Assembly: GCA_037447655.1 (NCBI GenBank)
Contig: JBBHKE010002832.1
Coordinates: forward strand, 188,001-252,000
Reading direction: 5' to 3'
Length of the DNA: 64,000 nucleotides
Origin: Zygnema cylindricum
Taxonomy: Eukaryota > Streptophyta > Zygnematophyceae > Zygnematales > Zygnemataceae
Under the pieces are notes generated by a model. That model did not search any database. It saw only the letters and a program-made list of their open reading frames with translations, and was not told the origin of the DNA. This document shows, in pieces, positions 53,519 to 64,000 of this stretch (its first letter is position 1; every line of letters begins with the position of its first letter). The position numbers and the translations under genes were made by a program.

Positions 53519-55688
53519 CTTTCTCTCTTTTGGTTATTTATATTATTTTTGGTCTGAATTAAATTAATAAGCTCATCTAATTTCTCATTTGAAACATTTA
53601 CATTTTTTTTAACAACTTTCAATTCACTTTTCAATTCGGATATGGTCTCATCCACAACGGCAGCAAGATTATTATATCTTTTGACCAAGCCTCAGTTACT
53701 AACAACAACAAAGCATAATTTGCTTTATCTTTTAAGTGTTTATTTAATTGTTTAGCAGATATCAAACCTTCCACTCCTAATCTGGTTATGTTATTTATAT
53801 GATTCCTATGCAATTTCTTAGGAGATAATGCTTGCAAAACCTTCTAACCGTTTTTAGACTTCACTTTCAAGGTGTTAATTTCCCAATTAATTTGAGGATT
53901 GAGTTCAATTAACCAAGGCTTTCCCAGAATTAGTTCTTCACTTCCCAAATTCATTATTTCACACACAACTTTCATTTTATGACCCTGGATATTACTTTCT
54001 ATCGTGTCAATTTGTAAGTCTAATGTGGACTTATTACCATTTGCCACATGAACATGTAAAGGCTTTTCCCTTATGACAGTAGGAATTTTATTTTCCTCTA
54101 CAAATCTACATGAAATAAAAATATGTGTGGCACCTGAATCAACCATTACTCTCAACGGTTTTCCTTCCACTAATGACTCGAATCTAATCAAACTGTGTCT
54201 GGTGTGATCATTACTTAACCATCCTATCATAGGTCTGTTGTTGAGAATTTCATCATAAAAGGTTCTTTAAACTATGTAGTGTAGTGGGAATCATAATAAA
54301 TTCAACTATCCTAACTTTTCCATTCATTAATTTGCCCTCCACAGTTAACTTTTTAACTACTGGATCTGATTGACTCAACTGAGGACTTTTAGTTAGTCCT
54401 TTCCGTTTCCCACCTCCTAGGTTTCCTGCTCAACTAGGTATTATGCAATATCCTCTTGGAGACCTTCATTTACATCGACTGTTTTGAGAGAACCTTTATC
54501 TGTATAGTCTTAAGCGTAATGATCTGGACCTCCCCATTTGAAACAAGTGACTTTCTTTTTGGGTTTTGTGCACTCTCTACGAAAATGTCCCTCCTCTCCA
54601 CAGTTATAACAGTTAATCTTTTTCAGTTGTGCACACTCAAATGCTCTATAACCCTTTTTGTGACAAATATTGCATATGGGGATGGTAAAGTTAGGCTTTT
54701 GAGCATGTATCCCCCTCTATTGGTAAATTTGTTTTTTCTACATTAACACTCTATGCACCCTTCTGATTTCCCCTGAAAAATATTTTGCATATTCACCACA
54801 CCAACATTCAAACCCTCATCCACAAATTCCCCCTTATCTCACTCTGATACTTCATTCAAATTGCCCCTAAGTGATCTAGTTTCCCGATTATACCCCAACT
54901 GATCCTCTAATTCCAATGCCTTATCTTGTAATTCTTTTAAATTATTAAATTTTTGATGTTTCAATTCTGATTTCAGTATAGGATTTAGATAATTAAAGAA
55001 ATGCAACTTAGACATTTTATCAGTCAAACCTATGACGTGAATGCTAGATGAGTCAAATTCCACAATGTTATCCTTCACAGATCCAGTCTGCTTACAGTTC
55101 AACCACTTTTCTTCCATTCTGGATTTAAAAGTGACAGACAAGAAACATAATTTGATCGCGGTTTTAAAAGTTTCCTAATCACCATTATTAGGAATCAATT
55201 TAGACCTTCTTTAAGTATAATATCAAATCTGAGCATCGCCTTTCAGACAGCTAACAGCAAAAGAAGTGTAATCATCACGATCACAATTTGTAGACTCCAA
55301 ATAATACTCCATATGAAAAATCCAAGCATCCAACTCATCGATCCTCTTACCATCAAACGATGGTGCCTCACTAATAGACAATTTCATATCTCTTATCTTC
55401 TTAGGTCTATCATGAACATCCTCCCTAAAACTGGCAATCATTTTTCTACTTCCACCCTTTTGGTCATTAATATCATTCTTAGTCTGAATTAAGTTAATAA
55501 GTTCATCTAATTTCTCATTTGAAAAATTTCTATTTTCTTTAACAACTTTCAATTCACTTTTGAATTCGGAAATTGGTTTCATCCACAGCGGCAGCATGAT
55601 TATTAAACCTTTTGACCAATTTCACAGTACGCTTCTTCAACACATTCAAAGCATTCTCTATTTCACATTTCCATGCAGAATTTGCCAT
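53519..55688 (-). pseudogene. Gypsy copy A: gag, protease and a rearranged reverse-transcriptase start
   Basis: On the minus strand gag runs from the ATG at 55688 (with a shift near 55570) through IDELDAWIFHMEYYLES and SRMEEKWLNCKQTGSV. Zinc knuckles follow near 54530-54690; one is intact (CYNCGEEGHFRREC) and one has Tyr for His. Protease is open at 53844-54230 (MVDSGATHIFISCRFVEENK, LGKPWLIELNPQINWE). The reverse transcriptase opening (MQALSPKKLHRNHINNIT) then breaks at about 53690 and joins a second gag fragment (ELKSELKVVKKNVNVSNEKL) that ends at the copia LTR. Confidence 0.8.
53844..54230 (-). CDS. Gypsy aspartic protease domain (open 128-codon frame)
   Basis: The catalytic Asp-Ser-Gly is in VDSGATHIFIS; the second conserved region is EELILGKPWL. 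It processes the Gag-Pol polyprotein. The frame is open but isolated from a working gag and polymerase, so the element is dead. Confidence 0.7.
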   Translation of the reverse strand: MIGWLSNDHTRHSLIRFESLVEGKPLRVMVDSGATHIFISCRFVEENKIPTVIREKPLHVHVANGNKSTLDLQIDTIESNIQGHKMKVVCEIMNLGSEELILGKPWLIELNPQINWEINTLKVKSKNG

Positions 55689-56454
55689 TATCACACAATG
55701 AAGTCAAGCAAAAGGAAAGAAAAAATATAATTTCCCAAAAAAAATTGTTGCAGATTTGAAATCCTAAGATTGTTCCAATCCAAGACTTTTACTCATTAAC
55801 GAATCCTTTGAAAATGTCAAAATCTGAGAAAAAAAAAAAAAAACATTGATTGTAAGTTAGGGCAAATTCAAATTTCATTTTCCTAACATTGAAACAAAAG
55901 GTAAGAAATTCCCCACAAATTTTGCAACAGCAAAATTGAAAGCTCTCAAAGGTAAGATTGAACCACAAATTATGCAACAACAAAATTGAAAGCAATCAAA
56001 GGTAACAATATAGGGTTTCAAAAGTTTTGAGTCATTTTTGGACTCCTTTGCTCTTGAAGAAGTAAAGAACTCCACTTTCTTTCTCCTCCATTATCAAATT
56101 TCCCACTTCCCACTACATCAGAATGTTTTACTCTCTAATCCTCACATCCTCACCATTCATGGCTTTAAGCCCTCCCTCTACACATGAATCATTGCTAGGA
56201 GAATGCAAGTTTGTTTGGCCTCTAGGTGATTGGAGTGAGCTTCAGCGGTGGCTACACTGCCCATCCCGCCTTAGTTCTTAGGATCTGAGCACGCCTCACA
56301 TTTAACCAGCGGCCGCTGGCTGTGTGATCACTCAGTTTCCTTCCAATCCCCTACCACTTTACATTGTGGTTCCGCCGACACAGGTTAGAGCACCCTCACC
56401 GGTCACGACAATCGATTTTCGGGTGAGCAAGCTTCTCCCTGGTTTCTAACCAAA

Positions 56455-56466
56455 GCTCTGGTACCA
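56455..56466 (-). promoter_or_regulatory. Primer-binding site of gypsy copy A
   Basis: The minus strand reads TGGTACCAGAGC, one change from the initiator tRNA-Met site TGGTATCAGAGC, two bases from the LTR end. Confidence 0.8.
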
Positions 56467-56468
56467 TA

Positions 56469-57602
56469 TGTAGCAAAAATCTTCTACCTCCTTGAAAATC
56501 TCGTTACGTCAAACAATTCCAACCACACATTCCACACATTGGAAAATACACATCCACATTAGACAACACTCACATAAGGATAAACATTAAATTAGAAGAA
56601 GCTTCTGTCCACATAACATTAGCTTGGTCTCTTGCCCTTGTGGTTCAACCCTTCTTATTTAAGTGTTTTCCACTACTCTCCACTCTTAAAAAATCTATCT
56701 CTTAACTACAAAACACTATTTAGTTTGTAAGAGATTTCAATGCAAAAATGCCTTTTCTCCAATTTGGTATTAATCGCTCAGGACGAAGATCATCCAAAAT
56801 TCCCACAAACTTTCCCTAAAGAAAAGATGTCAACTCTCCTCTTACACTTCACTATTTATACATCATCGCCTTGGACTAGCCAAGCCAGAGTCAACGCTCC
56901 GTTTTAACAGGCTTTTACGTAGGCTAATCATTGATCAGCAAGGACTCAAACTGACCAATGCAAAAACGTGCAAAATCTCTTATGAACTACTTAGCATTTT
57001 ACTAACCAATCAAACGTCATGTTTCACTACGTAACATTTACGTGCAAAAGTGCGCGCCAAACGAATCGCGACATCGCACGATCGTGCGTCGCGAATTTAA
57101 CTTGCGAAACTACCTACGAAACTTACAAATTTGAATTATGACGTTTCGTACCAAATATCGTACGAAACAAACCATAATAGGTACCAAACCACTATTAGTA
57201 CTTTATATAGACGTACGCCATAAATTCCGCGACTACTTTGACCCTTAGTTGTCACCTAAATACACCCATCTCTATATCTTTTCAAATAAGACTCTAAATC
57301 CGCGATTCTTTCACGGACGTCCCTCAAATTTAGTACTCTTTATTCAAAACACCTAAATACCCTTTGAAAAACAAGTTCGATCTGCTGTTACTGTTACAAA
57401 TAATATATTATAAAATATATGTATTATAAATAATTATCGTATATATAATGACAATTAAAATATATAAAACATATCGAATAATTTTTCTAAACACATGTAA
57501 ATGGTATAGTAATAAACGTTAAAAAACGTTAGAATATATGTGAATATTTATAACACCTAAATGCCCCTTTACAAACAAGTTCGATCTGCTATTACTGTTA
57601 CA
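56469..57602 (-). repeat. Gypsy LTR shared by copies A and B
   Basis: On the minus strand it starts TGTAACAG right after the purine tract of copy B (57603-57616) and ends ACA two bases before the primer site of copy A. One LTR thus serves as 3' LTR of copy B and 5' LTR of copy A. Its outer 50 bases occur twice (57349-57391 and 57552-57602), enclosing about 150 bases of AT-rich sequence. Confidence 0.8.
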
Positions 57603-57616
57603 TCATCCCCTCTTTA
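57603..57616 (-). promoter_or_regulatory. Polypurine tract of gypsy copy B
   Basis: TAAAGAGGGGATGA on the minus strand, directly before the LTR start; primes plus-strand DNA synthesis. Confidence 0.7.
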
Positions 57617-57689
57617 TTTTTAACTGACCTCAGTTAAAACTCTTTCATTCTCAAGACTCGACTTTTATATTATTATCCCTCCAATACCT

Positions 57690-58900
57690 TTATAAAAACT
57701 CAAAATTTTCATCTTCTAAATTTAATTCATCTTTTGGTTTTCCTAGATAATGCATTTGCCAGAATATAGTATTGCCGACCTTAAACCGTTGACCAACCCA
57801 ATCTATTACCCATCTGTGAACCTCAGGTTCTATAATCATTGAGGGATCCAATTCCAATTCTCCTTCAGTTGGTCGAAGATTTGCTGGTTTTATCTGGCTG
57901 ATGTGTATCACTGGATGTTTTTTTGTTGAAGGTGGGAAGTTTAATTTGGCAGCAACTGACGATAGCATCTCGATTACAGTAAATGGTCCGATGTACTTAG
58001 GAGCAAATTTCCTAGTAGGATCCCCTTGTCCCTCGATCTTGCATCTGTAATGAGTTGCTGAAAGCCTAACCTTGTCACCTGTATTACAATCCAATCACCC
58101 CGTTTGCGGTTAGCATTTAGTTCTTGCCTTCTTTGTGCCTCCACTAATGCATCCCGGACTGTTTTCCGAAAGGTTTGAATGTATTCCCAAAATTCCGTTC
58201 CAGAACCCCTCTTCTCTTGTGTGACCCTTGTTATTAAGTCTAATGCTTCTCTCGGTTGGTATCCGTATGCAACTTCAAGCAGTGAGAATCCTTTACTAGC
58301 ATGTTTACATGAATAATATGCAGAATCCATAAATGGCAATTTTGATTCCCATGTGTTTGAACTCCACTGCAAACAGTCCTAAGCATTTCTTCCAGTGTAC
58401 GGTTCATCCTTTCTGTTTGTCCATCTGTCTGAGGATGATAAGAGGTACTCATTTTTAACTCAGTGCCTAAATTTTGCTACAATTCTTTCCAAAATGCAGA
58501 TGTAAATTTAGAATCCCTATCACTGACTATAGACAGGGGAACTCCATGATGTCTAACAACGTTGTCAAAATATGACTTTGCAATATCTACAACTGAATGA
58601 GTAGTTTTGCAAGGGATAAAGATTGCCATTTTACTGAACCTATCAACTACAACCATGATACTGTCATTTCTTCTAGGTGTAGCTGGTAACCTGACAACAA
58701 AATCCATACTGACGGATTCCCATGGTTTTTCGGGGATGTCTAAAGGTTTTAAGAGACCTCTATGTTTCTGGATACTACGTTTACTCCGTTGGCAAGGGAC
58801 ACAATTTTCCACGTGTTTCGAAACCTCTTTTGCCATCCCTGGCCAAAACAATCTACTTTGCAACCGACTAAGAGTTTTATCTCAACCTAGATGTCTTAAA
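57690..58900 (-). pseudogene. Gypsy copy B integrase with degenerate chromodomain
   Basis: Minus-strand order: zinc site (MAKEVSKHVENCVPCQRSK), core with WESVSMDFVVRLP and VSDRDSKFTSAFW (two Asp) and SYHPQTDGQTERMNRTLEEM (catalytic Glu), then the C-terminal part GDKVRLSATHYRCK and KYIGPFTVIEML. The last 45 residues (VIDWVGQRFKVGNTIFWQMH, then LGKPKDELNLEDENF) look like a diverged chromodomain, which marks chromoviruses and directs insertion to heterochromatin. Stops at about 58455 and shifts near 58230 and 58090 break the frame. Confidence 0.85.
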
Positions 58901-58938
58901 TGCTCATGGGCTTCTTGTAAAAGTTGATTTCTCAAGTC

Positions 58939-59703
58939 TCACATTTTAGGAATGCATAACGTATTACTTGTTCGCAAATATAGTAAACCATCTTCTATTC
59001 TAAAGTTTTTGACATCCCTCTCATTCAATGGGTCAGAATTCCCTCCCGAAATATTTTTGCAAATCATAGCGAAATAAGGATATTTATCATAACCATTTAT
59101 AACAGCATCTAAAAATATTTCATCCCGAACCATCACACTTATTCCAAAAAATCTACTTAAAGGATTTGCGACTACATTTGTCTTTCTAGGAATATGTTTG
59201 ATATTAAATTTGAAATATGCTAATTTCTGCATCCACCTAACCTGTCTGCCAGTCATAATTTGTGCATCACTTAGTCTCTGTAGATAGGAGAGTGCCTTAT
59301 TATCACAGTGAACTGTAAATTCTTTATTATGCATATAACAACGCTATTTCACCAATGCATAAACAATTGCATGAAAATCTTTTTCCTGTGCTGGATAGTT
59401 CTTTTCAGCATCATTAAATTTCCTTGACTCAAAAGCAATAGGATATTTGCCGACTTTTTGACTTATGACTGTACCTAGACCTTTATCAGATGCATCAGTA
59501 GTGATCAAAATTTCAAATTCCCCAGCAGGATCAGGATACACCAGTGTAGGAGCAGAGGTCAACTTCCTTTTTAGTTCATCGAAAGCTCTCTCTTGGTCAG
59601 CTCCCCACACAAACGTCTCTTTCTCCCGAAGTAAATCTGTGAATGGTGCGGCGATCATACTGAAGTTCTTGATAAATTTCCTGTAATAAGTGGCCAATCT
59701 CAA
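58939..59703 (-). pseudogene. Gypsy copy B RNase H
   Basis: RLATYYRKFIKNFSMIAAPF links reverse transcriptase to RNase H. The RNase H domain shows LITTDASDKGLGTVISQ, FESRKFNDAEKNYPAQEKDF and, after a stop near 59342, FTVHCDNKALSYLQ and WMQKLAYFKFNIKHIPRKTN. The family catalytic acidic residues are visible. Confidence 0.85.
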
Positions 59704-59890
59704 AAATGATCTAACTTCTGTGACATTAGTGGGTTGCTTCCAATTTTGTACTGTAGTGATTTTGGATGGATCTGTTTTAACACCTTTCCCACTAACTATA
59801 TGTCCGAAAATAATTGTTCACTTTTTAGAAAGTTGGATTTTGACAATTTTCCATATATTTTTCTTTCCCTTAACCTTTCTAATACTTTCT

Positions 59891-60787
59891 TTAGATGATT
59901 ACATGTTGTTTTTTAGATTCGCTGTAAATTAAAATATCATCTATAAACACCTGAACAAACTCATCTATATAATCAAAAAATGTTTGGTTGATTAATCTTT
60001 GATAAGTAGGTGGTGCATTTGTCAAACCAAATGGCATCACTATCCATTCAAAATGGCCGACTCTAGTTCTAAAAGCAGTTTTATCAACATCTTCAGTTCT
60101 AATTAGCACGTGATTAAAGCCACTACGCAGATCAATCAAAGAAAATAATTTAGCGCCTTTCCAACGATCTATCAAATCAGAGATTAAAGGTAACGGATAC
60201 CTATCCTTCACCGTAATCTTGTTCAGACTACGATAGTCGACACACTTCCTCAACGTTCCGTCCTTCTTTTTGACGAAGAGAACATGAACTCCGTACGGTG
60301 ACTTGTTGGGTTGAATATGTCCTTTCTCTAGAAGCTCTTTGATCTGTTTCTTTAACTCTTCCCGCTCAAAGATGCTATTCTTATAAATTCATGTGACAAG
60401 AGGATTGCATCCAGGTTCAAGGTTAATATCATGTTCAACATCTCGGGAAGGTGGCCTCCCTGAGGGTAAGTCACTTGGGAAAACATCTCTAAATTCAAAA
60501 ATCAAATCTTTAAAAGCAGCATCAGATATATTAATGTCAGTTACAAAATCAGATTTTTGTTTTTCGAAAGTTTTAGTGGTATCTGATTTAGGGAGGACTT
60601 CAATGTTAGTGTTTTCTCCCCCCCTTTTATCAATAACTGCCTCAGTTACTAATAACAAGAAAGCATGATTTGTTTTATCTTTTAAGTGCATTTTAAATTG
60701 TTTAGTAGATATCAAACCTTCCACTTCCAATCTAGTTATGTTATTTATATGATTCCTATGCAATTTTTTAGGAGATAATGCTTGCAA
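59891..60787 (-). pseudogene. Gypsy copy B reverse transcriptase
   Basis: The N-terminal part (MQALSPKKLHRNHINNIT to SDLPSGRPPSRDVEHDIN) is open at 60389-60787. The polymerase core is at 59891-60253: [51 protein letters not shown] and the catalytic [10 protein letters not shown]. Stops separate the two at 60254-60388 and follow at 59890. Confidence 0.85.
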
Positions 60788-60793
60788 AACCTT

Positions 60794-61074
60794 CTAACCG
60801 TTTTTAGACTTCACTTTCAAGGTGTTAATTTCCCAATTAATTTGAGGATTGAGTTCAGTTAACCAAGGCTTTCCCAGAATTAGTTCTTCACTTCCCAAAT
60901 TCATTATTTCACACACAACTTTCATTTTATGACCCTGGATATTACCTTCTATCGTGTCAATTTGTAAGTCTAATGTGGACTTATTACCATTTGCCACATG
61001 AACATGTAAAGGCTTTTCCCTTATGACACTAGGAATTTTATTTTCCTCTACAAATCTACATGAAATAAAAATAT
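60794..61074 (-). pseudogene. Gypsy copy B protease, cut in its active-site region
   Basis: Matches the C-terminal 80 or so residues of the copy A protease, but breaks just downstream of the DSGATH motif at 61070-61074, where copia LTR sequence begins. The 198-codon frame across the junction (60794-61390) is an artefact of that join. Confidence 0.8.
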
Positions 61075-61400
61075 TAGATGTTGCGTTGTCCGTACGGACC
61101 ATATCAAACATAATCATGGTTGCCTTGTCCTGTCTGTGTTGAAGCTTTGCTACCGCGCTGCTCTGCTGTATAGCAGCTGCTCTGCTGCTGCGCTGCTCTG
61201 CTACTGCGCTGCTCTGCTGCTGCGCTGCTCTGCTGTGTTGTATAGCAGCTGCTCTGTTGTATAGCAGCTGCTCTCCTGTATAGCAGCTGCGCTGCTCTGT
61301 TGTATAGCAGCTACGCTGCTCTGTCTGTATAGCAACTGAGCTGCTTTGTCTGTAAAGCAGCTGCGCTGCTCTAAACTGAAAGCTTTCCAAAAAGACAACA
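61070..61400 (-). repeat. Partial copia LTR, minus orientation (second copy of 47054-47384)
   Basis: No difference from 47054-47384 noticed when read by eye. The left end is cut at the gypsy junction. Confidence 0.85.
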
Positions 61401-61549
61401 AATACAGATTTGGCAAGTTACGTGGAAACTATTAATGTCATTGGTGCCAAGATCACATCAGACGGGTGAATAGCAGTTGACAACAATCCTCTCCTAAATA
61501 TTGTAGGTGTCACCCTCAAAGGTTACAAGTTATTGACAGCGAAAGACAA
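61401..61549 (+). pseudogene. hAT transposase middle part (copy 2)
   Basis: Same sequence as 47385-47533, ending in GACAA at 61545-61549. Confidence 0.8.
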
Positions 61550-62251
61550 TGTTGTATTTTTGGAAAGCTTTCAGTCTCAGCATAGCTGCTATATAGACAA
61601 TGCAAGGCAACTACTATACAATAGAGCAGCGCAGTAGCGAGGCTGCAACACAAACAGGACAACGCAACCACCATTATATTTGATATGGTCCGTACGGACA
61701 ACGCAGCATCTGATATTCTTAATGTGATTCCGTACAGGATAGAGCAACTGCTATAGATACGATTCTACTCAACTTAGTGGGTAACTCAGCGGTAACTTAG
61801 TGGGTAACTTAGTGGTAGCTTAGTGATAGCTCAGTGGTAGCTTAGTGATAGCTCAGTGGTAGCTTGACAGATTAGTGGTAGCTTGGTGGTTTGACGTACC
61901 TCTCAAGTACATTGGTGTTGCTAGTGCAACACAAGTATAAGACTTAGGACTCAGAACATATCTTGTATCCACGCTTCCAAGTAGTAAAACCGCAGACAAT
62001 TTTTTAAAAACTTCTGAGTATTCTATCTTGAGTGTTGTCGGGTCAATTGTGCTGAAACTTTGGGAGTTATCAGTGTTTATGCTACTCTATATTCTAATAG
62101 AGTTTTGTGAGGTTTGGATGGTCGTATAAGAATTGGTGAGCACTTAAGAACAATTGTTAGATAGAATTCTTGATAGCTTCTGAGAGTGTATCATGTCTAC
62201 TTCTACTACTATTGTTGCTCCTCCACCTGCACCAGTGGTTGTAGAACAACA
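61550..62251 (+). repeat. Copia LTR, plus orientation, with GACAA target duplication
   Basis: 702 bases, TGTTG to CAACA, flanked by GACAA at 61545-61549 and 62252-62256. The left 290 or so bases equal 47534-47828; the rest differs from 47829-48235 at many positions. Confidence 0.85.
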
Positions 62252-62256
62252 GACAA

Positions 62257-63594
62257 TAGTGGACGAATCAATGAGGCGGACTTCATTTGTAAGGTGTTGT
62301 AAAAGGGAGTATTTACGGTAGGGGTGGAGCATGTGGTGGAGATAGTTTCCGATTCTACCCTTCTAAACAACGTTGGAGCCTCATTGCTCGTGGAAAAGCA
62401 CCCTTTTGATCACGTGGATGCCATGCGGTGCACATATATTTGACTTGATGTTGGATGTTTAGAGTAGGTTGACATATATCTCGACCTTGTCTGGAGGAAA
62501 AAAAAATTATAAAATTCATCACTAATCATGGTACAAGTGTAGCCATGTTCAATAATATCTCTAAACTTTGACTTTTAAAACTTGGAGAGACTAGGTTTGC
62601 TATAAATTTTGTCATGCTATAGAGGTTTTTAGATATGAAAGTGAGTTTGAAGCTCTTAATGTTTGATGACAAATACAGGGAATGGATGGGCAACGCTAGG
62701 TACAAAACCGAAGGGGTTAAGATTAAGTGCCACAGCCTGAGCACAAAGAGAGTTTTGGGTAAGAGTGACAAAGTCCAGTTTTGGGTTAGAGTGACAAAGG
62801 CTGTATCAATTTCAGAACCTATGATGCGGGTTATGAGGGAGTGCGAGAAAGGTGCCCCAAATGTTGGGAAGGTTTACAACGGGTTTTACACGATTGGACT
62901 CTTGACTCTTTTTGCACTGCTTGCGCTTCAAGAGATAATTGTTTTGAAGGTAGGCAAATTTTGGAAATGTTGAGGACATCTTGGATGGCGAGGTGGAAGA
63001 TGACACATAGGCCGACTTTCTACTCGATATAGAGTACTGAAGTGATGCACATGGGCAACATGCAATCTCAACAGTTAAGGAACAGAAACACATGGGCAAC
63101 ATGCAAAATCGACAGTTATGGAAGGTTTTCAGACAATGTTGAAGAGGATGCTAACAAATGTGTAGGAGCAAGTTGATGCCCACGTTGGTTTGTCAATATA
63201 AAGAGGTTCTGAGGGAGTCTTTGGTAAAGAAGTAACAAAATCTTGTAAAAAGAAGATGCCAGCGTGGAAATGGTGGCAATAGTTTGGGTATGCCACCTCT
63301 ATCTTGTAGAAGGTAGCTGTAAAAATACTTCCACAATGCTTAGATGCCATCTTGTGTAAGCGGAATTGTTTAACATATGACCACAATCACTCTAAAAAAA
63401 GAAATAGGTTAACGGCTAAAGGGGCTAGTGATCTGGTATGGGTCTTCACTAATCTCAAACGGTTATAGAAGACTAGGGATGTGAGCTATGAAGAGAACAT
63501 GATAGCATGGGAAGAAGAGGAAGGGGAGGTAGGGGAAGAGGATTCAGATGAAGACATGTTGGACTTAAATGTAGGGGAAGGAGATTTAGAGTAA
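62257..63594 (+). pseudogene. hAT transposase remnant, C-terminal part
   Basis: Continues the hAT reading: GRINEADFICKVL, then EHVVEIVSDSTLLNNVGASL and HPFDHVDAMRC of the DUF659 domain. The core SEPMMRVMRECEKGAPNVGK follows at 62810-62870. The C-terminal dimerisation region is at 63260-63470 (KVAVKILPQCLDAILCKRNC, NRLTAKGASDLVWVFTNL). The end is acidic (EEEEGEVGEEDSDEDM) with a stop at 63592. Multiple stops and shifts show it is dead. The open frame 62635-62973 is part of it. Confidence 0.8.
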
Positions 63595-64000
63595 AGATAG
63601 ATGAATAAGGTATATGTAGTTTTTTTTTGGTTCAATGTGAATTTTTATTTTTTAATTATTAACATGTTGTCTAGTTAAATGATTTGTATATTGTCTTTTC
63701 TGTGTTTTTTTACAATCGTATGTTCTTTGAGAGATAGAAAGACAAGGCCATGGCTGGCTGTTAGATAGTCTTAGAAAAACAAAAAATATGACTTGACAAA
63801 ATGGTGTCCTTAGGCAAGATTTGAACCTAGCCCTACAAGATACCATAGTGTTTTTGTTTGACAATCATCTGTAACCAGTTGATGTAAAAATTCCAAGACA
63901 CACGTTGAGTGTGATAAATATTTAAATACAAACTATTGTTTAGCGCTCATTTATTTATTTATTGTTTAGCGTACAAACTGCGATACATGTAAAAATAATT
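63595..64000. other. Region after the hAT remnant
   Basis: AT-rich; the hAT terminal repeat was not identified. A B-box-like GGTTCAAATCT lies on the minus strand at 63818-63828 within a tRNA-like context (63800-63890), weaker than the one at 36407-36473. No gene seen. Confidence 0.3.

Noticed and set aside
60794-61390. 198-codon minus-strand frame with Gln-Ser-Ala repeats fused to a protease-like part
   Set aside because: It crosses the junction between copia LTR and gypsy protease; both halves are explained without a new gene.
46560-62256. Recurring breakpoints after GTAGAACAACA, first read as splice-donor-derived truncations
   Set aside because: The point is the LTR end: it pairs with TGTTG at the other end and abuts target duplications.

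Overview
The window looks like a piece of a large, repeat-rich nuclear genome from the green plant lineage (streptophyte; seed plant, early-diverging land plant or charophyte alga cannot be separated from this sequence alone). The reasons are a phi-class glutathione S-transferase gene with canonical GT-AG introns, plant-style EAR-like motifs in a second gene, Ty1/copia and chromodomain-bearing Ty3/gypsy retrotransposons with initiator-Met primer sites, a DUF659/BED hAT transposase, and abundant CT/GA microsatellites inside introns. No prokaryotic operon, rRNA gene, intact tRNA gene or CRISPR array was seen.

Layout. 1-2340: 5' part of a minus-strand gypsy element (open gag frame, leader, primer site, LTR). 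2341-4076: no recognisable gene. 4077-9989 (+): a multi-exon host gene. Its first exons resemble the region C-terminal to the helicase of CHD7/Kismet-type remodelers, and its later exons encode FYRN and FYRC domains followed by a long acidic, Ser-Pro-rich tail with EAR-like motifs. The helicase part is not in the window. 9990-13053: no gene seen. 13054-15964 (-): a complete seven-exon phi-class GST gene (210 residues) with its upstream region to about 16520. 16900-17390: two local repeat families.

17390-35483: three decayed copia elements, two on + (17390-22550 and 23182-28874) and one on - (29369-35483). 35790-35885: tRNA-like SINE candidate. 36263-42300 (+): a fourth copia element with both LTRs. 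42307-45053: nothing recognised. 45054-45407: MITE-like element.

46031-63594: a nest built on one hAT transposon. The hAT coding remnant (+) lies in pieces at 46031-46565, 47385-47533 and 62257-63594. A minus-strand solo copia LTR (46566-47384) interrupts it with an AATAC target duplication. A plus-strand copia insertion (LTR starting 47534, matching LTR end at 62251) interrupts it with a GACAA target duplication. Between these ends sit a full copia body (48236-52550), a mismatched 3' LTR (52551-53518), and a head-to-tail pair of minus-strand gypsy bodies sharing one LTR (53519-61074). A 1.18 kb block (47054-48235) recurs at 61070-62251.

The two host genes are intact in the exons that can be placed. 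Almost all mobile-element coding sequence is broken by stops and frameshifts. The exception is the gypsy gag at the left edge, which is open over its 223 visible codons.
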